DNA of 64,000 nucleotides from Ophiodon elongatus (GCA_016806645.1 JACSYO010000415.1:6582501-6646500), one strand, 5' to 3'. Numbered from the stretch's first letter, positions 22,415 to 33,854 are shown. Notes: generated by a model not told the origin, from the sequence alone. Translations and numbers: made by a program.

Positions 22415-23092
22415 ATTCTAACCAGGGATATCCCCATCATGTTTTATGGCCCCGATCCGAGTCCTTTAACATTGGGTGTCGGCTGATACAGACTTCAATC
22501 CAATACTCGTATTTACCTAAATGCTGATAAAATGTGTATTCGACACATTCAGTTCTGATTTTAAACTATAAAGTTGATAATCTTCAATCATAGATATGAT
22601 AAAATAATGAAAGTTTAACTGGGAGGATCCTGAAATTGACTTGACAGGATCTGCTAAGACACATCGCTCTGTTGCAGCTATTGGGACTACAGAAACACTT
22701 TGCATTGGTGTTAGAGTGATGCTTCTGTTACCTCATACACAATCTTTGTTTGAGTAGAGACACCTGCTTACGGAGATCCCACACACGCACCAGCAGAGTT
22801 TAATTTTGGCCTGAAATCAAGTTACTCACTGAATTAACTTTAATTAGCGACTGTTGATTTGACCTATGGAACGTGTGTCATTTTAACTGGTGAGAGCATC
22901 GATTAGCGTCAGCTCAAATGAGAAGCGTGAGTATATTGCTCTTTGCTAATAAGAGAGGAGACGTAACATATTTATTAGCATCAGAGCTTAGCTAATACTG
23001 AATATTATATACTGATCCACAAAAAAAAAAAAAAGAAATGTCTGGTTCGGTTCCGATACAAGGCTCGGCCCTTTAACAGCTCTAATTCTAAC
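22415..23092. mobile_element. Non-autonomous hAT-like transposon with 8-bp TSD
   Basis: The element spans 22423-23084 (662 bp) and is flanked by identical 8-bp repeats ATTCTAAC at 22415-22422 and 23085-23092, the duplication length of hAT transposons. Its left end starts CAGGGATATC and its right end, read inward, starts TAGAGCTGTT; these match only at about half the positions. Both subterminal parts carry ‘ggccc…cgatcc’ and ‘cggttccgatac’ strings that I associate with a fish hAT family. There is no transposase frame. An A14 run lies near the right end (about 23021). Family name uncertain. Confidence 0.75.
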
Positions 23093-23567
23093 ACATTTAT
23101 AGGAATGGTTTGCAATTATAACTTAATTTGACCAAAAACTTACTTAAATCATTTTTACATTCACATGAGACACCAAAGTTGTGGATGACACCAACGGAGC
23201 TGTTTGCAAATCGTCAAGCAGTATTAGGATTCTCCTGGTCAAATAAATGAAGCTATACAAAGTCCTCACCATTCACAGAGAGTAGTAGGTGCTCCACTCA
23301 TGAATATACACAAGCCGAGCAGCATTTAAGATTCAAGTGACTTAACTTGGCATTTTATGTTTTAATTGTCGGTGGGCAGGAGGTCAATCCACCCAAAAAC
23401 GTTGCTGCCCGTTGGTGTGTAGTTACTGTCGAGGAATGCCTGATAGCACAGACACAGATATATGAAGGGAAATATAACACGGTCACACACGCATACATGT
23501 GGTTAGCCACTGATGAGGGACAACTTTTAAGTTAATTGATTTTTATCCACTTATTAATTTGCTCGGC
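23093..23567. other. Unique non-coding stretch
   Basis: AT-rich, with no repeats or exon-like features. Confidence 0.5.
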
Positions 23568-23569
23568 TT

Positions 23570-23602
<33 letters not shown>

Positions 23603-23790
23603 ATCTCTCCCTCTCTCTCCCTCTCCTTCTCCCTCTCCCTCTCCCTCTCTCCCTCTCCCTCTCTCTCCCTCTCCTTCTCCCTCTCCCTCTCTCTCCCTCT
23701 CCTTCTCCCTCTCCCTCTCTCTCCCTCTCCTTCTCCTTCTCCCTCTCCCTCTCCCTCTCTCTCCCTCTCCCTCTCCCTCTCCCTCTCTCT
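23568..23790. repeat. CT-rich array with 187-nt pure pyrimidine tract
   Basis: A (CT)n start gives way to CTCCCT and CCTTCT units. From 23604 to 23790 every base on the plus strand is C or T. A 28-bp higher-order period is visible: CCTTCT recurs at 23673, 23701 and 23729. Long mirror-like homopyrimidine DNA of this kind can form intramolecular triplexes (H-DNA). Serine/leucine/proline frames through it are artefacts. Confidence 0.97.
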
Positions 23791-23925
23791 GCCTCTTCGG
23801 CTTCATCAGCAGTCTGTCAATAGGCTTCGTAGCCACGCTCGATCCCTTATCGCCTCAGAAACGCCTCAATCAAATCCCAATCAGTCACTCATACCACCCA
23901 TCAGCACCCAATTCTGGCCCAGCTC

Positions 23926-23951
23926 CACACACACACACACACACACACACA
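23926..23951. repeat. (AC)13 microsatellite
   Basis: Short pure array. Confidence 0.96.
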
Positions 23952-25061
23952 GATGATAAATGAAGAATGAAAACACAAACATATTTATACTGATATACAC
24001 CTTTGTTATTCTTGAAGTCCCTCTGGTTGATCAATAGATCCGGCGATCATTTAGTCATTAGTCCTAATTATAGCAAAAGGATTAGGTTCTGTTTGGAGAG
24101 TGGAGACAGATGGAAGGACAAGATTCATAGCAGAAGACCTGAAGCACTTAAAATCTCAATAAATATCCAATGTACATTTCTGACTTTAGAACTGTGCTGT
24201 TCTAAGAATATCATAAGATTTCTTGATTTAAATGGTTTTGTCCTGCCAACTTTTTCTTGACATGACATGGTCATCATTATCATCATGGTTTATTCAAATA
24301 CTCTTTTTTTTAATCTTCCTCAATGCAAAAGGATCAATTTTGTATAATTCATAAGGTCAATCAATAGTTTTTTTTCCACACAAGAGGGTATAGAAATGTA
24401 CAAACTCCAGAAAGTAGACCATTGAATGTTTGACTTCCTCCACGTGCACTTCATCTTGTATATTCTCTAATCAAAGCTACATGTATTGACAAAAGCTGAA
24501 AACTGATTTATTTTTTTTTTTTTACTTTTACATGAAATCACATTCCTAGTCAAATCACAAACAGAGAGCAGAACAGAATTTTTGTTTTAAAATTTTGTAA
24601 ATAAAAAAACAATACCAGCATTTTATGTAAATACATCCTGCAGACATAAGGGCATCCACCCCTCCCTCTCTAGCTCCCACCTTCCCTCCCTCCATTCACC
24701 CCTCCTCCCTCTCGACATGCACCAGACATAGTGTCTTCCCCTGTATGCAGCCCCACCCATGTCCAGCTCACGGTCCCAGTATCCACCAGCCCTGTTTTGT
24801 CATCATTAAACCTCCCGTGCTCGCCCTGCTTTCCTCACTATATGTCACCTGCATGGGGTTGCCGGCACCGGCGGCGGAGGGGTTAACTCTATTTTGTCCA
24901 GGACCTCATGCCTGTGTGTGAATCTGGGCAGTGCGTGTTTGTGTTTGTGTGAGTGCACCAGTTTGTGTCCATGTCCACACAGGCATGTGTTCCTGTCCGT
25001 GCATGCCTGTTTGTTCACTTGTGTATGTGCGTGTGTCCATGCAGGACCGTGATCTGCTCTC

Positions 25062-25062
<1 letters not shown>
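23952..25062. other. Unique non-coding stretch
   Basis: AT-rich with T runs (T8 at 24305, T12 near 24510) to 24650, then CT-rich and GC-balanced. The last part (24910-25060) is TG-rich. No genes. Confidence 0.5.

Positions 25063-25101
<39 letters not shown>
25063..25101. repeat. (GT)19 microsatellite
   Basis: Pure apart from one GCG step at the left edge. Confidence 0.96.
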
Positions 25102-25104
<3 letters not shown>

Positions 25105-25400
25105 AAAGGAGAAATTTGCCTGTCCTTGCCTAAGTGAATGGCTAGGATTAAGCTGACAGCCCACCTTAGTGATGGCGAAATAATTGGTTGTTCAGCTCTG
25201 TCCTTGTCAGAGCGCTGACAGTTCTGCAGATGTCCTGTGCGGTTCTCCAAAGGTTAGGCTCAGCTGGGGCCGCCATTCATTAATCATTCCGCTCTGACAG
25301 TGCACCGAGCAGCCTGCAGCTGCCACCCCGTCCCCCTCAATTTCTGTCACCGCCTTGCACCACCACCACCAATACCCCCCTATACCACCCCCATCCCCAC

Positions 25401-25402
<2 letters not shown>

Positions 25403-25441
<39 letters not shown>

Positions 25442-25466
25442 CCCCTTCTAGGTCTCCCTCCACCCC

Positions 25467-25527
<61 letters not shown>
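25403..25527. repeat. Opposed (CA)18 and (GT)29 arrays
   Basis: CA units at 25403-25438 face GT units at 25470-25527 across a 31-bp C-rich spacer. The arrays are complementary and could form a 36-bp stem as a cruciform or an RNA hairpin. Confidence 0.95.
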
Positions 25528-25531
<4 letters not shown>

Positions 25532-26240
25532 GTGTTCCCCATTGTACACACAAACAAGCACGCTTAAACATAAATTTGCATGAAAAGTCAAGGGACGTAT
25601 ACAAGCAACAGCGTGCCCCCTACATGAGAGGTGTGAACTGGACAAGCGGTAAGGTAAGGATGTAAACAAAACACACAACCTAAGAGGGAAGTCTTCTCTG
25701 CTAATGATCTAACTTGCTCTTCCCTCAGATTTATCGCTCAGCACTGCAGCCAGTAAATGACCAACTCCACTGTGCATGTAGGCAAGCATGTATGAACACC
25801 TTTCACAGTCCAGGACTCCACTAACCAGTATTAACCCTTATGGACTATTAACCCAGTGATTCATCATGGATAATGGTGCTCCTAACTCGAGCCCGCCTAT
25901 GCATTGTATAGCGAAACTCCAGCAGACACCATGGCAACTGATGTTTTATGAAATATAAATAAGGGCCATATGTATTTAACGTGCATGTGAACTTATTCAA
26001 TTTCAAAGACCCAGCTGAAAATCACTATTAGGATCGGTGCGAGGTCAGACACGCACACTAAAATTACCTCTCATGTGCGCTAACAGTTCTGACCGTGTCA
26101 GCAACATTGTTCTGACCCTTTTTCCCTTGCTCTCTATCTAACGACCCTCTCAACCTATTTTGTCCCTCGTTCCAACCCATTCTCCTCCGCCTCCACAACT
26201 CTCTCAGGAGTGGTGTTTCCATCAAGGCCTTTGGCACGGA
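25528..26240. other. Unique non-coding stretch
   Basis: Ordinary mixed sequence; nothing recognised. Confidence 0.5.
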
Positions 26241-26270
26241 GGGGGCTGAGGGGACGGGGGGGGGGGGAGG
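26241..26270 (+). other. G-rich quadruplex motif
   Basis: G5-CTGA-G4-AC-G12-A-G2 offers four or more G tracts with short loops. Confidence 0.65.
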
Positions 26271-27041
26271 TGATTTTAGAGAAAATGTTAGAAGGTACAG
26301 AGAGGAGGAGGAGGTGGAGGAGGTGGTTTGGAGGTGTCCATTGGGCACTAAGTGGTGTGAAGAACTGAGATAAATCCTCCATTATGGTCTACCTGCTCCT
26401 CAGTATTGATTAACAGCAGAGACAAGAAGCTAGCAGCCATGATGAAAAACTCTCTGTGGTCAGAACCATTCTGGTCGTCTCACAAACATTTGCACAAAAA
26501 ACATGACATTTGACATAACATAATGTTAGCTGGGGTGGGCGAATAGCATCGTAAAAGATATTCACTACGGATAACATGCCATAAAAATGTGCTTGTAAAA
26601 GTAGCATGATAAATACATAATGGGTATAGAAAATCAGTGGTTGAATGTAACCAGTGTCCCAAATTTACTTTTTGGACTCACCAACCAATGGGACTGCCCA
26701 GATAACTTCTTTACCAGTCAAAATAATAAATTCCCCTTTTTTGTATGTATAGACACATATTTGTTTCAGTACATTTTATTTAAATGATAAGGTATTAAAT
26801 ATGTTAAATACAAACTTAGAGAAGAGGCTACAGCAAAAATGTAAGCAAAATATTTTGAATATATTTATCAACAGTTAATCAAATTGATTCAAGCCTGAAT
26901 ACTAGGTTGAGGGGTATTCATTTTGTCCTACTCTGTATAAGGCTATACGGTATATGACGGTATTTGTGTATTTAAAAACTGGGACAAAACTTGGAGGAGC
27001 GGCTTGTTTAAAATGAGAATAGCTTTACATACGTATGAGCC
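26271..27041. other. AT-rich stretch, possibly repeat-derived
   Basis: Segments at 26525-26570 (GGGCGAATAGCATCG) and 26935-26965 (CTATACGGTATATGACGG) faintly resemble decayed ends of fish DNA transposons, but no boundaries or target duplications can be defined. Confidence 0.4.
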
Positions 27042-27590
27042 TTACTCAAATACTGTACTTAAGTATACTTTTCAGGTACTTGTACTCTACTTCAGTATTT
27101 ATATTTATATTTTATATTGTATTGTACTTCACTACAACTCAGATTGAAAAGTTGTACCTTTTACTCCACTACATTTAATAAGCTTATAAAATACAACACA
27201 AGGTTAAATATTTACAACATAGTGTAAATTCCCACAACAAAAGCAGCGTCTGCTCGGGGCTCCTTTGTTTGAGTTGTTAGCAGTTTCACCAAAGATACAT
27301 TTCTCCTCTAAATAACTGTTTGAAGCCCAAAGAGGTAAAACTATCAACTATTTCACAAAAACTATTAATCATTAATCATCTCATGATCCCTCAGATTTAT
27401 CATGTGAGCCCTCTGAGGGGCCCGACCCCTAGATTGGGAACCACTGGATTCAATTATCAAACAGTGTATTGTATAAAGTATTATAAACTGACTCCACCTC
27501 CAGCAGCGACAACAGTAAAATGCTGCTCGGACATAAATGCATGAGTATTAATAATTATATCTATTATATCAGTCACAGGGGCAAACTGAA
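27042..27590. mobile_element. Degraded MITE of the ‘ACTTAAGTA/CTTGTACT’ type
   Basis: The left part (27042-27180) carries ACTGTACTTAAGTATACTT, GGTACTTGTACTCTACTTC and TTACTCCACTACATTT, hallmarks of an abundant teleost non-autonomous terminal-inverted-repeat element. The right part (27485-27575) continues the same family with CCACCTCCAGCAGCGACAAC, CAGTAAAATGCTGCT and ATAAATGCATGAGTATTAAT. A different element sits between the two halves. The outer ends are lost, so no terminal repeats or duplication can be seen. Assignment is from memory of the consensus. Confidence 0.75.
27220..27446. mobile_element. hAT-like MITE nested in the preceding element
   Basis: The right end reads GAGGGGCCCGACCCCTAG and then TTGGGAACCACTG, the terminal inverted repeat of a common fish hAT-type MITE whose other end is CAGTGGTTCCCAACC. 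Internal strings AGTTGTTAGCAGTTTCACC, CTCCTCTAAATAACT and CATTAATCATCTCATGATCC fit the same consensus. The left terminal repeat is only weakly recognisable near 27221-27235. It lies inside the two halves of the surrounding MITE, so it is the younger insertion. Confidence 0.7.
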
Positions 27591-28352
27591 AATGTATTCT
27601 AAACAGTAATCTTGGTATTGAATTACTGTTTTTCAACATTTCCACACATATTCTTCATATCACTTTCAGAAAACTTAGATAATACAGAATATGTACAACA
27701 GCGTGGCAAGCTAAATGTAGGAAATGTGTGAAAGAAAATGCAGCGGTATTTTCAGCGGCTGGGCAGTAGAAGGTCAGATCAATAAATGAAAAAATAGGTG
27801 CTTACAGAATATGCTCTTGCAGCCTCCCCTTTCTAATGCCTACTTAAATGTTAGAGTAACACTATAAATGCTTTAAAGTGTGCTTTGGCCTTAGAATAAA
27901 TACAGGTGTATGTCCTTACTCTTTAACCTTAACAATATATAATGGAGTAATTTCTACTTCCCACTTGTCTCTGAATGTTTATGTTTCTGAACTTCTTCTG
28001 CGTGAAGAGAACAGCTTGTATGACAGAGTTTGAGCAAAGCAGGGCGAGGCTGCGAACGCATATAAAAGCCTGCCCTCTGAAGTAAAACTCAAGAATAAAA
28101 ATGTTGCCTGGTCATAATGCAGCCCACGGAGTGATGCTAATTACTGGCTATGAGATTGTTTATAGGGACTGCAACGCCGAACGCGAAACCCATCCATGAC
28201 ACAAAGTATCTAATTGTTTATTCTACAAAAACACAACAATGGGATCATTTCAAAACCCCGTATTGACCCTCCACCTATACACCTGTCTACCCTTTAAATA
28301 GCAATTGTGGTCCCAGAACCATAGTGGGCTATGTGCTGACATCAGCACACAC
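27591..28352. other. Unique stretch with a TATA-like sequence
   Basis: TATAAAAGC at 28061-28069 matches a core TATA box and follows a slightly GC-rich segment. No initiator or downstream exon could be defined. The remainder is AT-rich unique DNA. Confidence 0.35.
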
Positions 28353-28370
28353 AGAGAGAGAGAGAGAGAG

Positions 28371-28409
<39 letters not shown>

Positions 28410-28425
28410 TGGGGGAGGGGGGGGG
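28353..28425. repeat. (GA)n microsatellite fused to a G-rich quadruplex tract
   Basis: GA units (28353-28401, one AACG interruption) pass into G8-T-G5-A-G9 (28402-28425). The whole stretch is nearly pure purine. Confidence 0.96.
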
Positions 28426-29599
28426 CTGGTTGTTTGAAAGAGGAGGTGGGCGGGGTGCCCTGTTGTGCAACTCTGAGGAAATTCCCTCTCTTGGTCCGTC
28501 AAAACAGCATTTTTCCCTGGAGACAAAGCCGGCTACAGCCCACATACACGCGCAACAAAACAGATGTGGATATAAATGGTTGTCCGTGTATAGGAGGAGC
28601 AGACGAGTGACAGGCGAGACCATCATTTTATCGGCTCTCCTTAAAAAGTTCATTATTTTCATTAATATGCGATGATGCTGCTTATACCCCGCTGAATGAA
28701 AGAGGAATGGAGATTTATAGTATTAATATTCTATACATTATGACCATGCCAATGGGTAATATTCTGGCAATTACACTAATGAACTCTCAGCATACAGTGC
28801 CCCATGTTAACATCACAGCTTGAGGGTGGACATTCTTTTAAGCTCTAATCTATCTACCCAAGTCTACAACCCTACACCCATCCATATCAGTCATTGGTTA
28901 GCGCGATATATTAAAGCGCCGCCTATCCAGGTGCAAGGACATCTAAAACTGGAAGACATATCACCTCTACCAATAATGGGCATGCAAAAATGACGGATTC
29001 TTCTCCAATTCAAAGGGAAACATAGCGGGGAGTATCATTGATTTGCCCCTCGGAGATTACCTATGTATCATAAGTGTATGTAGATCATACCTACCACCCC
29101 CTCCCCAGCCCACCCCACTCCCCCCAGTGGCTATAGCGTTGGAATAGGAGCGCAAAGGGGAGGCACATACAGTAGATGACGAGCTCCAGTCACATGGCAA
29201 AGCCCACGGAGGATCTCATCAGCCTCTATGTAGATGTGTATGCTGAGTGAGTGATTGCCCATGGTTGAAAATTGGTGTAGAGGGCTTCACGGGGGAATTG
29301 AGGGACGAGTTTTCTCTCTCAATCTCTCTCTCTCCCTCCCTCCCTCTGTCATACACACATAGGCACACAGCCGCGAGAACACAAATATACACACTTATTG
29401 GAAAACACCCACTGCAAGACATGCATGCACACGCACAACCTGCTCACAGACAAATTTCCCTATATGCACATGCACATCGGGCCGGGATGATTAAGGTCCT
29501 ATGCAGAGGAGATTCTGAGTGGTACTATGCCGTGGCTGCCTGTTTTCCCTGCTGAATACAAGCCACTAGCTCAGTATTCTCCGATGGGGAGGAAACCCG
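28426..29599. other. Unique non-coding stretch
   Basis: Mixed composition. A pyrimidine-rich patch lies at 29311-29350. Frames across it are short and featureless. Confidence 0.5.
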
Positions 29600-30250
29600 T
29601 CATCACAAACGCAAGATCAGGGGTAATTACGTTGTAATATGCCACATGAAATATTTCTTTGTAGGAGAAATGGGATTCCCTTTGCTTCAAATTTAGAAAA
29701 AAAAAGATATATTCCACACAGCTTGGCTGCTATTTTTGCAAGGGTGTATTTAAATTTGCTCTTTGTATTTTTAGTACGAGGGATGTCATGGTCTACGCTG
29801 CTCATTTGCAAACGTTTTATGCGCTCCTCCTGTGTCACTGTCATCCCATCCAACTGGCACAGGAGATCAATCCTGCTCCAGTATTGATCAATGATTCTGA
29901 TCGGGTGAGATTATAGGTATTGCAGAGATATCAATGCGATGATGGATGATTGATAATGCAACCCCAGCGATCGATCAGTGGGATATTGCTGATAAGACTC
30001 TCGCAGTACAGCCTTGCATGGCAATTTGCATTTGCTGCAGCAATCCAAAGGTTCATTGTCTAATATTTATGTACAGTATGGGCTGAATTAATATTGCAAA
30101 GCAAAGACACATCTACTTGTTAAGAGTATTCTGCACTTCACGGTACAACAGTGTCCAACGTCACAGCATCTGAGAGATTATTACCAGCTGAATTTTTTGT
30201 TTGCATTTTTTTCCAGATGAGCCCACATATTTGATTTGTCGAACCCCTGT
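29600..30250. promoter_or_regulatory. CNE-like block with octamer and PBX/HOX-like motifs
   Basis: A palindromic ATTGATCAAT is near 29884-29893, and TGATTGATAA at 29947-29956 fits a PBX/HOX composite. ATTTGCAT at 30024-30031 is a perfect POU octamer, followed 14 bp later by a TTCATTGT SOX-like string (30042-30049). The sequence is unique and AT-rich over about 650 bp with no coding potential. Motif density suggests an enhancer; alignment to other fish would decide. Confidence 0.45.
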
Positions 30251-32299
30251 ATCTTTACAGCCACATATTGTGACCATTGGTCCATCAAGTCCCCCCTTGG
30301 CGGATTAGGGAAAGGAGGGTGATTTGTTACCCTTTTGGGAAGCTGTCTTGGACGCTCATTTCCCCCTGCTGCATATTCTGCCCCTCTGCCGCCGTCCCCC
30401 ACACCACCCCCCGCCCCCCACACCCCTCTTGATGAATAGCCGGCCGCATGAAGGCGAACAGCCGATCTCACCACCAAGGTTACGGTAACCTGGGCCCCCG
30501 CATCTGGGGGCTACCTGCCTCCAATAAGCATGCCAGGGAGAGGGAGTGAGAAAGGTGGGAGGGGAGTGGAGGTCTGTGCTGTGTTGGAGTGGCAGCGGGG
30601 AGAAGGAGCATTCCAAGGATGCTCCTTTATAGGCTTTAAATCTGCATGGCAATTTCTGGGGACTGGGGCTGCATGGGATTCTGATTACTCCTCCTCCATC
30701 GCCGCCACGCTCATCCTGCCAGCCCCCCTCTTCCCAACTCCCCTCCAGCAGGTTGATGTCTCCCTGCCTAGCTTTTGTCACTGATCACCCGGCCCCTATA
30801 TGCCCTGATTACTGGCGGAGCAGCAATATGGATTGCTCTGAAGGACAGGAGAGACTTGTCCCAATGAATCGCTCTCCCCCTTAAAAGTACACAGGAGGCT
30901 GGATTTCACAATTGAGAATATGAATGGATTTATTTGTCTGTAGATTAGATGGATTGGAGATTGGTTTATCTGCACATTTCGAGCAATAAGTCCGCGGAGA
31001 AAGAGGGAGGGAATGGGGCAATTAGTGTAAATGGGCTGTGTAAATGCATGGAGACATTCATAATATATCCACTCTGATTCATAATACATGGTAAAAAGTT
31101 AGAACACCTACTCAGAACCATTTGATAAGAATATATTTATACATGTACTGTACAAAAGTAACAGCCTGAGCACGTTCAGGAGTCTGTTTGCCAATTACAA
31201 AGTACAATTCTCACATTTCTCATGCCCCTCTGTGACCATCGTCTCCGTCAGCCGGTGAACCCTCTCGTCTTTCCACGACACGACAACCTACTTTCTTCAC
31301 AACCTGCAGTCTGCAGGCTCCACTTTCTCACAGCCAAAGAAGCGGCCAATAAATAAACCCCATATTAAAAAAAAAAATATTATCCATATCTAGAACTTGG
31401 AGAGTGAAAACATTCTAACTATGACACTATCTCAGGCTCCCGCTTTTGTATGCTTTTATATTTGCACACAAAGCCTGAACGCAGCAGTTTTCTTTCTCTT
31501 TGTGTCGATGTCGGGTTTTCATCGCAGTCCAGCACCACTAGAGAACACTGTCTCTGCCAGCGATTAGAGCCCGAGGTACAAGAGGGCCACTTCACCTCCA
31601 AGATTAGAATGAAACAAAGACTGAAGTCTTTGCATTGTGCCAGGAACGGTAACAGACAGGAGAGGAGAATGGCCAGAGCCAAAAACAGGGTAGCTGGAGA
31701 GCTGAGTGGAGTGACTTGTCCCCAAACGATTTCAATGCTTTCCGAACGAAGCAATTTACAAAAGAAAACAATGACGATAATTCAATCTCATCAAATCTTG
31801 CGCGTTAAAGAGAAAGTGCCCTTAATTTTAGCTTTGTGCTGAGAAATTGAACTTCACACCCTCCGAGCTTCTATCGACCATATCAAGTGTAACCTGAGCA
31901 TACAGATCACACCGCTCCACCTATGGCCTTTGTTACCTTCTACCAGTATTGTAGATTCAAAGCACTCAGCCAGCAGGGTCAAGGCCCTGCTGTGTGGAGA
32001 GGTGAAGGCAACATGACCCTCCTCTGCCTATTCTACTGCTCTCCACCGCCACCCGCCTCCTACTGCTGCTCAGCTCCATCCTATTTATTCCTGGATGTTT
32101 GTAACTGTAAATGTGTGTCTGCATGTGCATGTTCCTATTTTTGTTCTCACATCTTTTGCTTGCTCAGTCAACAGGCCCTTGGCTGCCCACCACTGGTTGC
32201 TAATTGCCGCTGACATTGTTTGGCCTCTCGCTGCTTAGTTTAGGACAAACCCCTCATTCATGTGCTGCGGACAGCTCGTTAGGGCCGACCCCCACCTTC
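30251..32299. other. Unique non-coding stretch with a short perfect palindrome
   Basis: AGGTTAC-G-GTAACCT at 30477-30491 is a perfect 15-bp inverted repeat built of GTAACC half-sites, a compressed relative of RFX-type sites. C-rich DNA at 30380-30430 encodes only glycine-rich artefact frames on the other strand. No gene is recognised. Confidence 0.45.
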
Positions 32300-32360
32300 T
32301 ACATCTCTCTCTCTCTCTCGCTCTCTCTGTGTCTCTCTATCCCTCTCTCTCTCCCTCTTT
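32300..32360. repeat. Imperfect (CT)n tract
   Basis: CT units with occasional G and A. Confidence 0.85.
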
Positions 32361-33114
32361 CACTGACCTCCTTAATTAACTGGTAAGGCGCTGCTGGGAA
32401 ATTTGCACACAAAGGCCTGGTGTCTGGCCTGTTAGCCTCCCACTACCCAAACACCCCCTTCCGCCTCCTCCTCCTCCTCCTCCCTCTCTTCATCCCCACA
32501 CTCAGCCCGCTACTGTCTTCATTCCAGCCCCAAACAGAGGTCATTGTACAGTCGCAGAAAAACAAAGACAAAGTGATTCAGTACACACACGGCATTCGCA
32601 CAAATTCACCCATTCGTTCATTTTTTTCCTTGTCCGACCCCCTCCTGCTTTTTGCTTTCTCCTCTTTTGCTTTTCTTTGCATGCCTTTTCTGTTTTAATA
32701 GCGGACCTCATTAGAAAGGCTTGTTTGGAAGTGGCTCACTAGTGATACACTCTTTTAAGTTGTCTCTGTCTGTTTGCTTGCTTTCTCTATTTAGTTTTAT
32801 TGCTATTATTCTTGCTCTATCTTGCCCATTTGTCATGCCCTCGCCTCTCCCCACTCTCCTCCCTCTCCCTTTCAGGAAGCCCTTCGAGGCTTCAGCTGTT
32901 TTTGTGGTTCCCCGCGGAGGGCTCCCCAAGAGCAGTTAGCTGGCTGTCGGGAACGAGGGCCCTCTAAAGGGGCCCGCTCAAGAATGCTGGGGGCAAAGAA
33001 GTGTAAACAGGTGGAGCCTCTCCATTATATGAGACCCCCTCTACACTCGCACACTCCACCTTCGACTGTCTCTTTCTATGTCGATGTCTCTCACGCACAT
33101 ACACATAGTCGAGC
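32361..33114. other. Non-coding stretch, pyrimidine-rich on the plus strand
   Basis: A strong polypyrimidine-AG ends at 32875 and an in-frame open stretch of exactly 45 codons runs to a weak CAG-GTGGAG donor at 33010. The peptide is basic and unrecognised, so I do not call it an exon. Confidence 0.4.
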
Positions 33115-33141
33115 CCACACACATACACACACACACATTTT

Positions 33142-33180
<39 letters not shown>
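33115..33180. repeat. Tight (CA)n/(GT)n hairpin
   Basis: About 13 nt of AC units (to 33137) face a GT array (33143-33180) across a loop of about five nucleotides (TTTTG). This is an almost ideal cruciform or RNA hairpin. Confidence 0.93.
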
Positions 33181-33184
<4 letters not shown>

Positions 33185-33324
33185 CAAAGCTACCTCTCTC
33201 TCGTCTTTGCTGCTGTTGGACCTCAAGACCTCCAAAAAGCATCCTGCATCTCCCCAGGGTTCTCTTTTTTCATCATATACTACATGTCAGTCCATGGGCT
33301 CTTGTGTGAGAGTGAGAGTGTATG

Positions 33325-33327
<3 letters not shown>

Positions 33328-33389
<62 letters not shown>
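33328..33389. repeat. (GT)31 microsatellite
   Basis: Pure array of about 62 bp. Confidence 0.98.
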
Positions 33390-33479
33390 ATCCACAGCAT
33401 CCACATCATAGTCATTTTCTACCCACTTTTCCCACCATTGCCTCCCACTCTTACTTTTCCTGATCAACTTCCCTGCATT

Positions 33480-33490
33480 TTCTTTTCTTT

Positions 33491-33542
<52 letters not shown>

Positions 33543-33544
33543 TC
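33480..33544. repeat. (TTTC)15 microsatellite
   Basis: Tetranucleotide pyrimidine array, with slightly irregular TTTTC units at the start. Triplex-forming composition. Confidence 0.97.
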
Positions 33545-33854
33545 ACGGGACAAAGAAAAGATCCAAACTCCCGTTTGTTTTTTTGTCTTTCAACTAAAAG
33601 AAGATTGTATAGCTCGTCACATCCCAAGTTTCCAGAACAAACCTTCTTACTTCTATTTTTCACTTTGTTTGGAGTTGAAGGAGTCGAAATCTCAAAATTA
33701 TCAAATTATGATTTCTATATTTGTACATTACAGCCAACTCTTTTATGTCATTTGGTCATTGCTGGTTTAATATATTTTTACCATTTAGTAAGAAAAGGGA
33801 TTTTTTTCTGACCTACTTGGCCACATTTTTTTGTTTGTCTTACAATGTGATTGT

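Noticed and set aside
30380..30430. Glycine-rich minus-strand frame around a C-rich patch
   Set aside because: It is a direct consequence of C runs and not bounded by plausible signals.
32876..33010. 45-codon in-frame exon-like segment after a strong polypyrimidine tract
   Set aside because: The donor CAG-GTGGAG is weak, the peptide is unrecognised, and the surrounding DNA is generally pyrimidine-rich.
33078..33770. 230-codon forward frame, the longest in the window
   Set aside because: It runs through two GT arrays and a TTTC array (Cys-Val and Leu-Ser-Phe runs) and ends in T-rich DNA without a recognisable domain.
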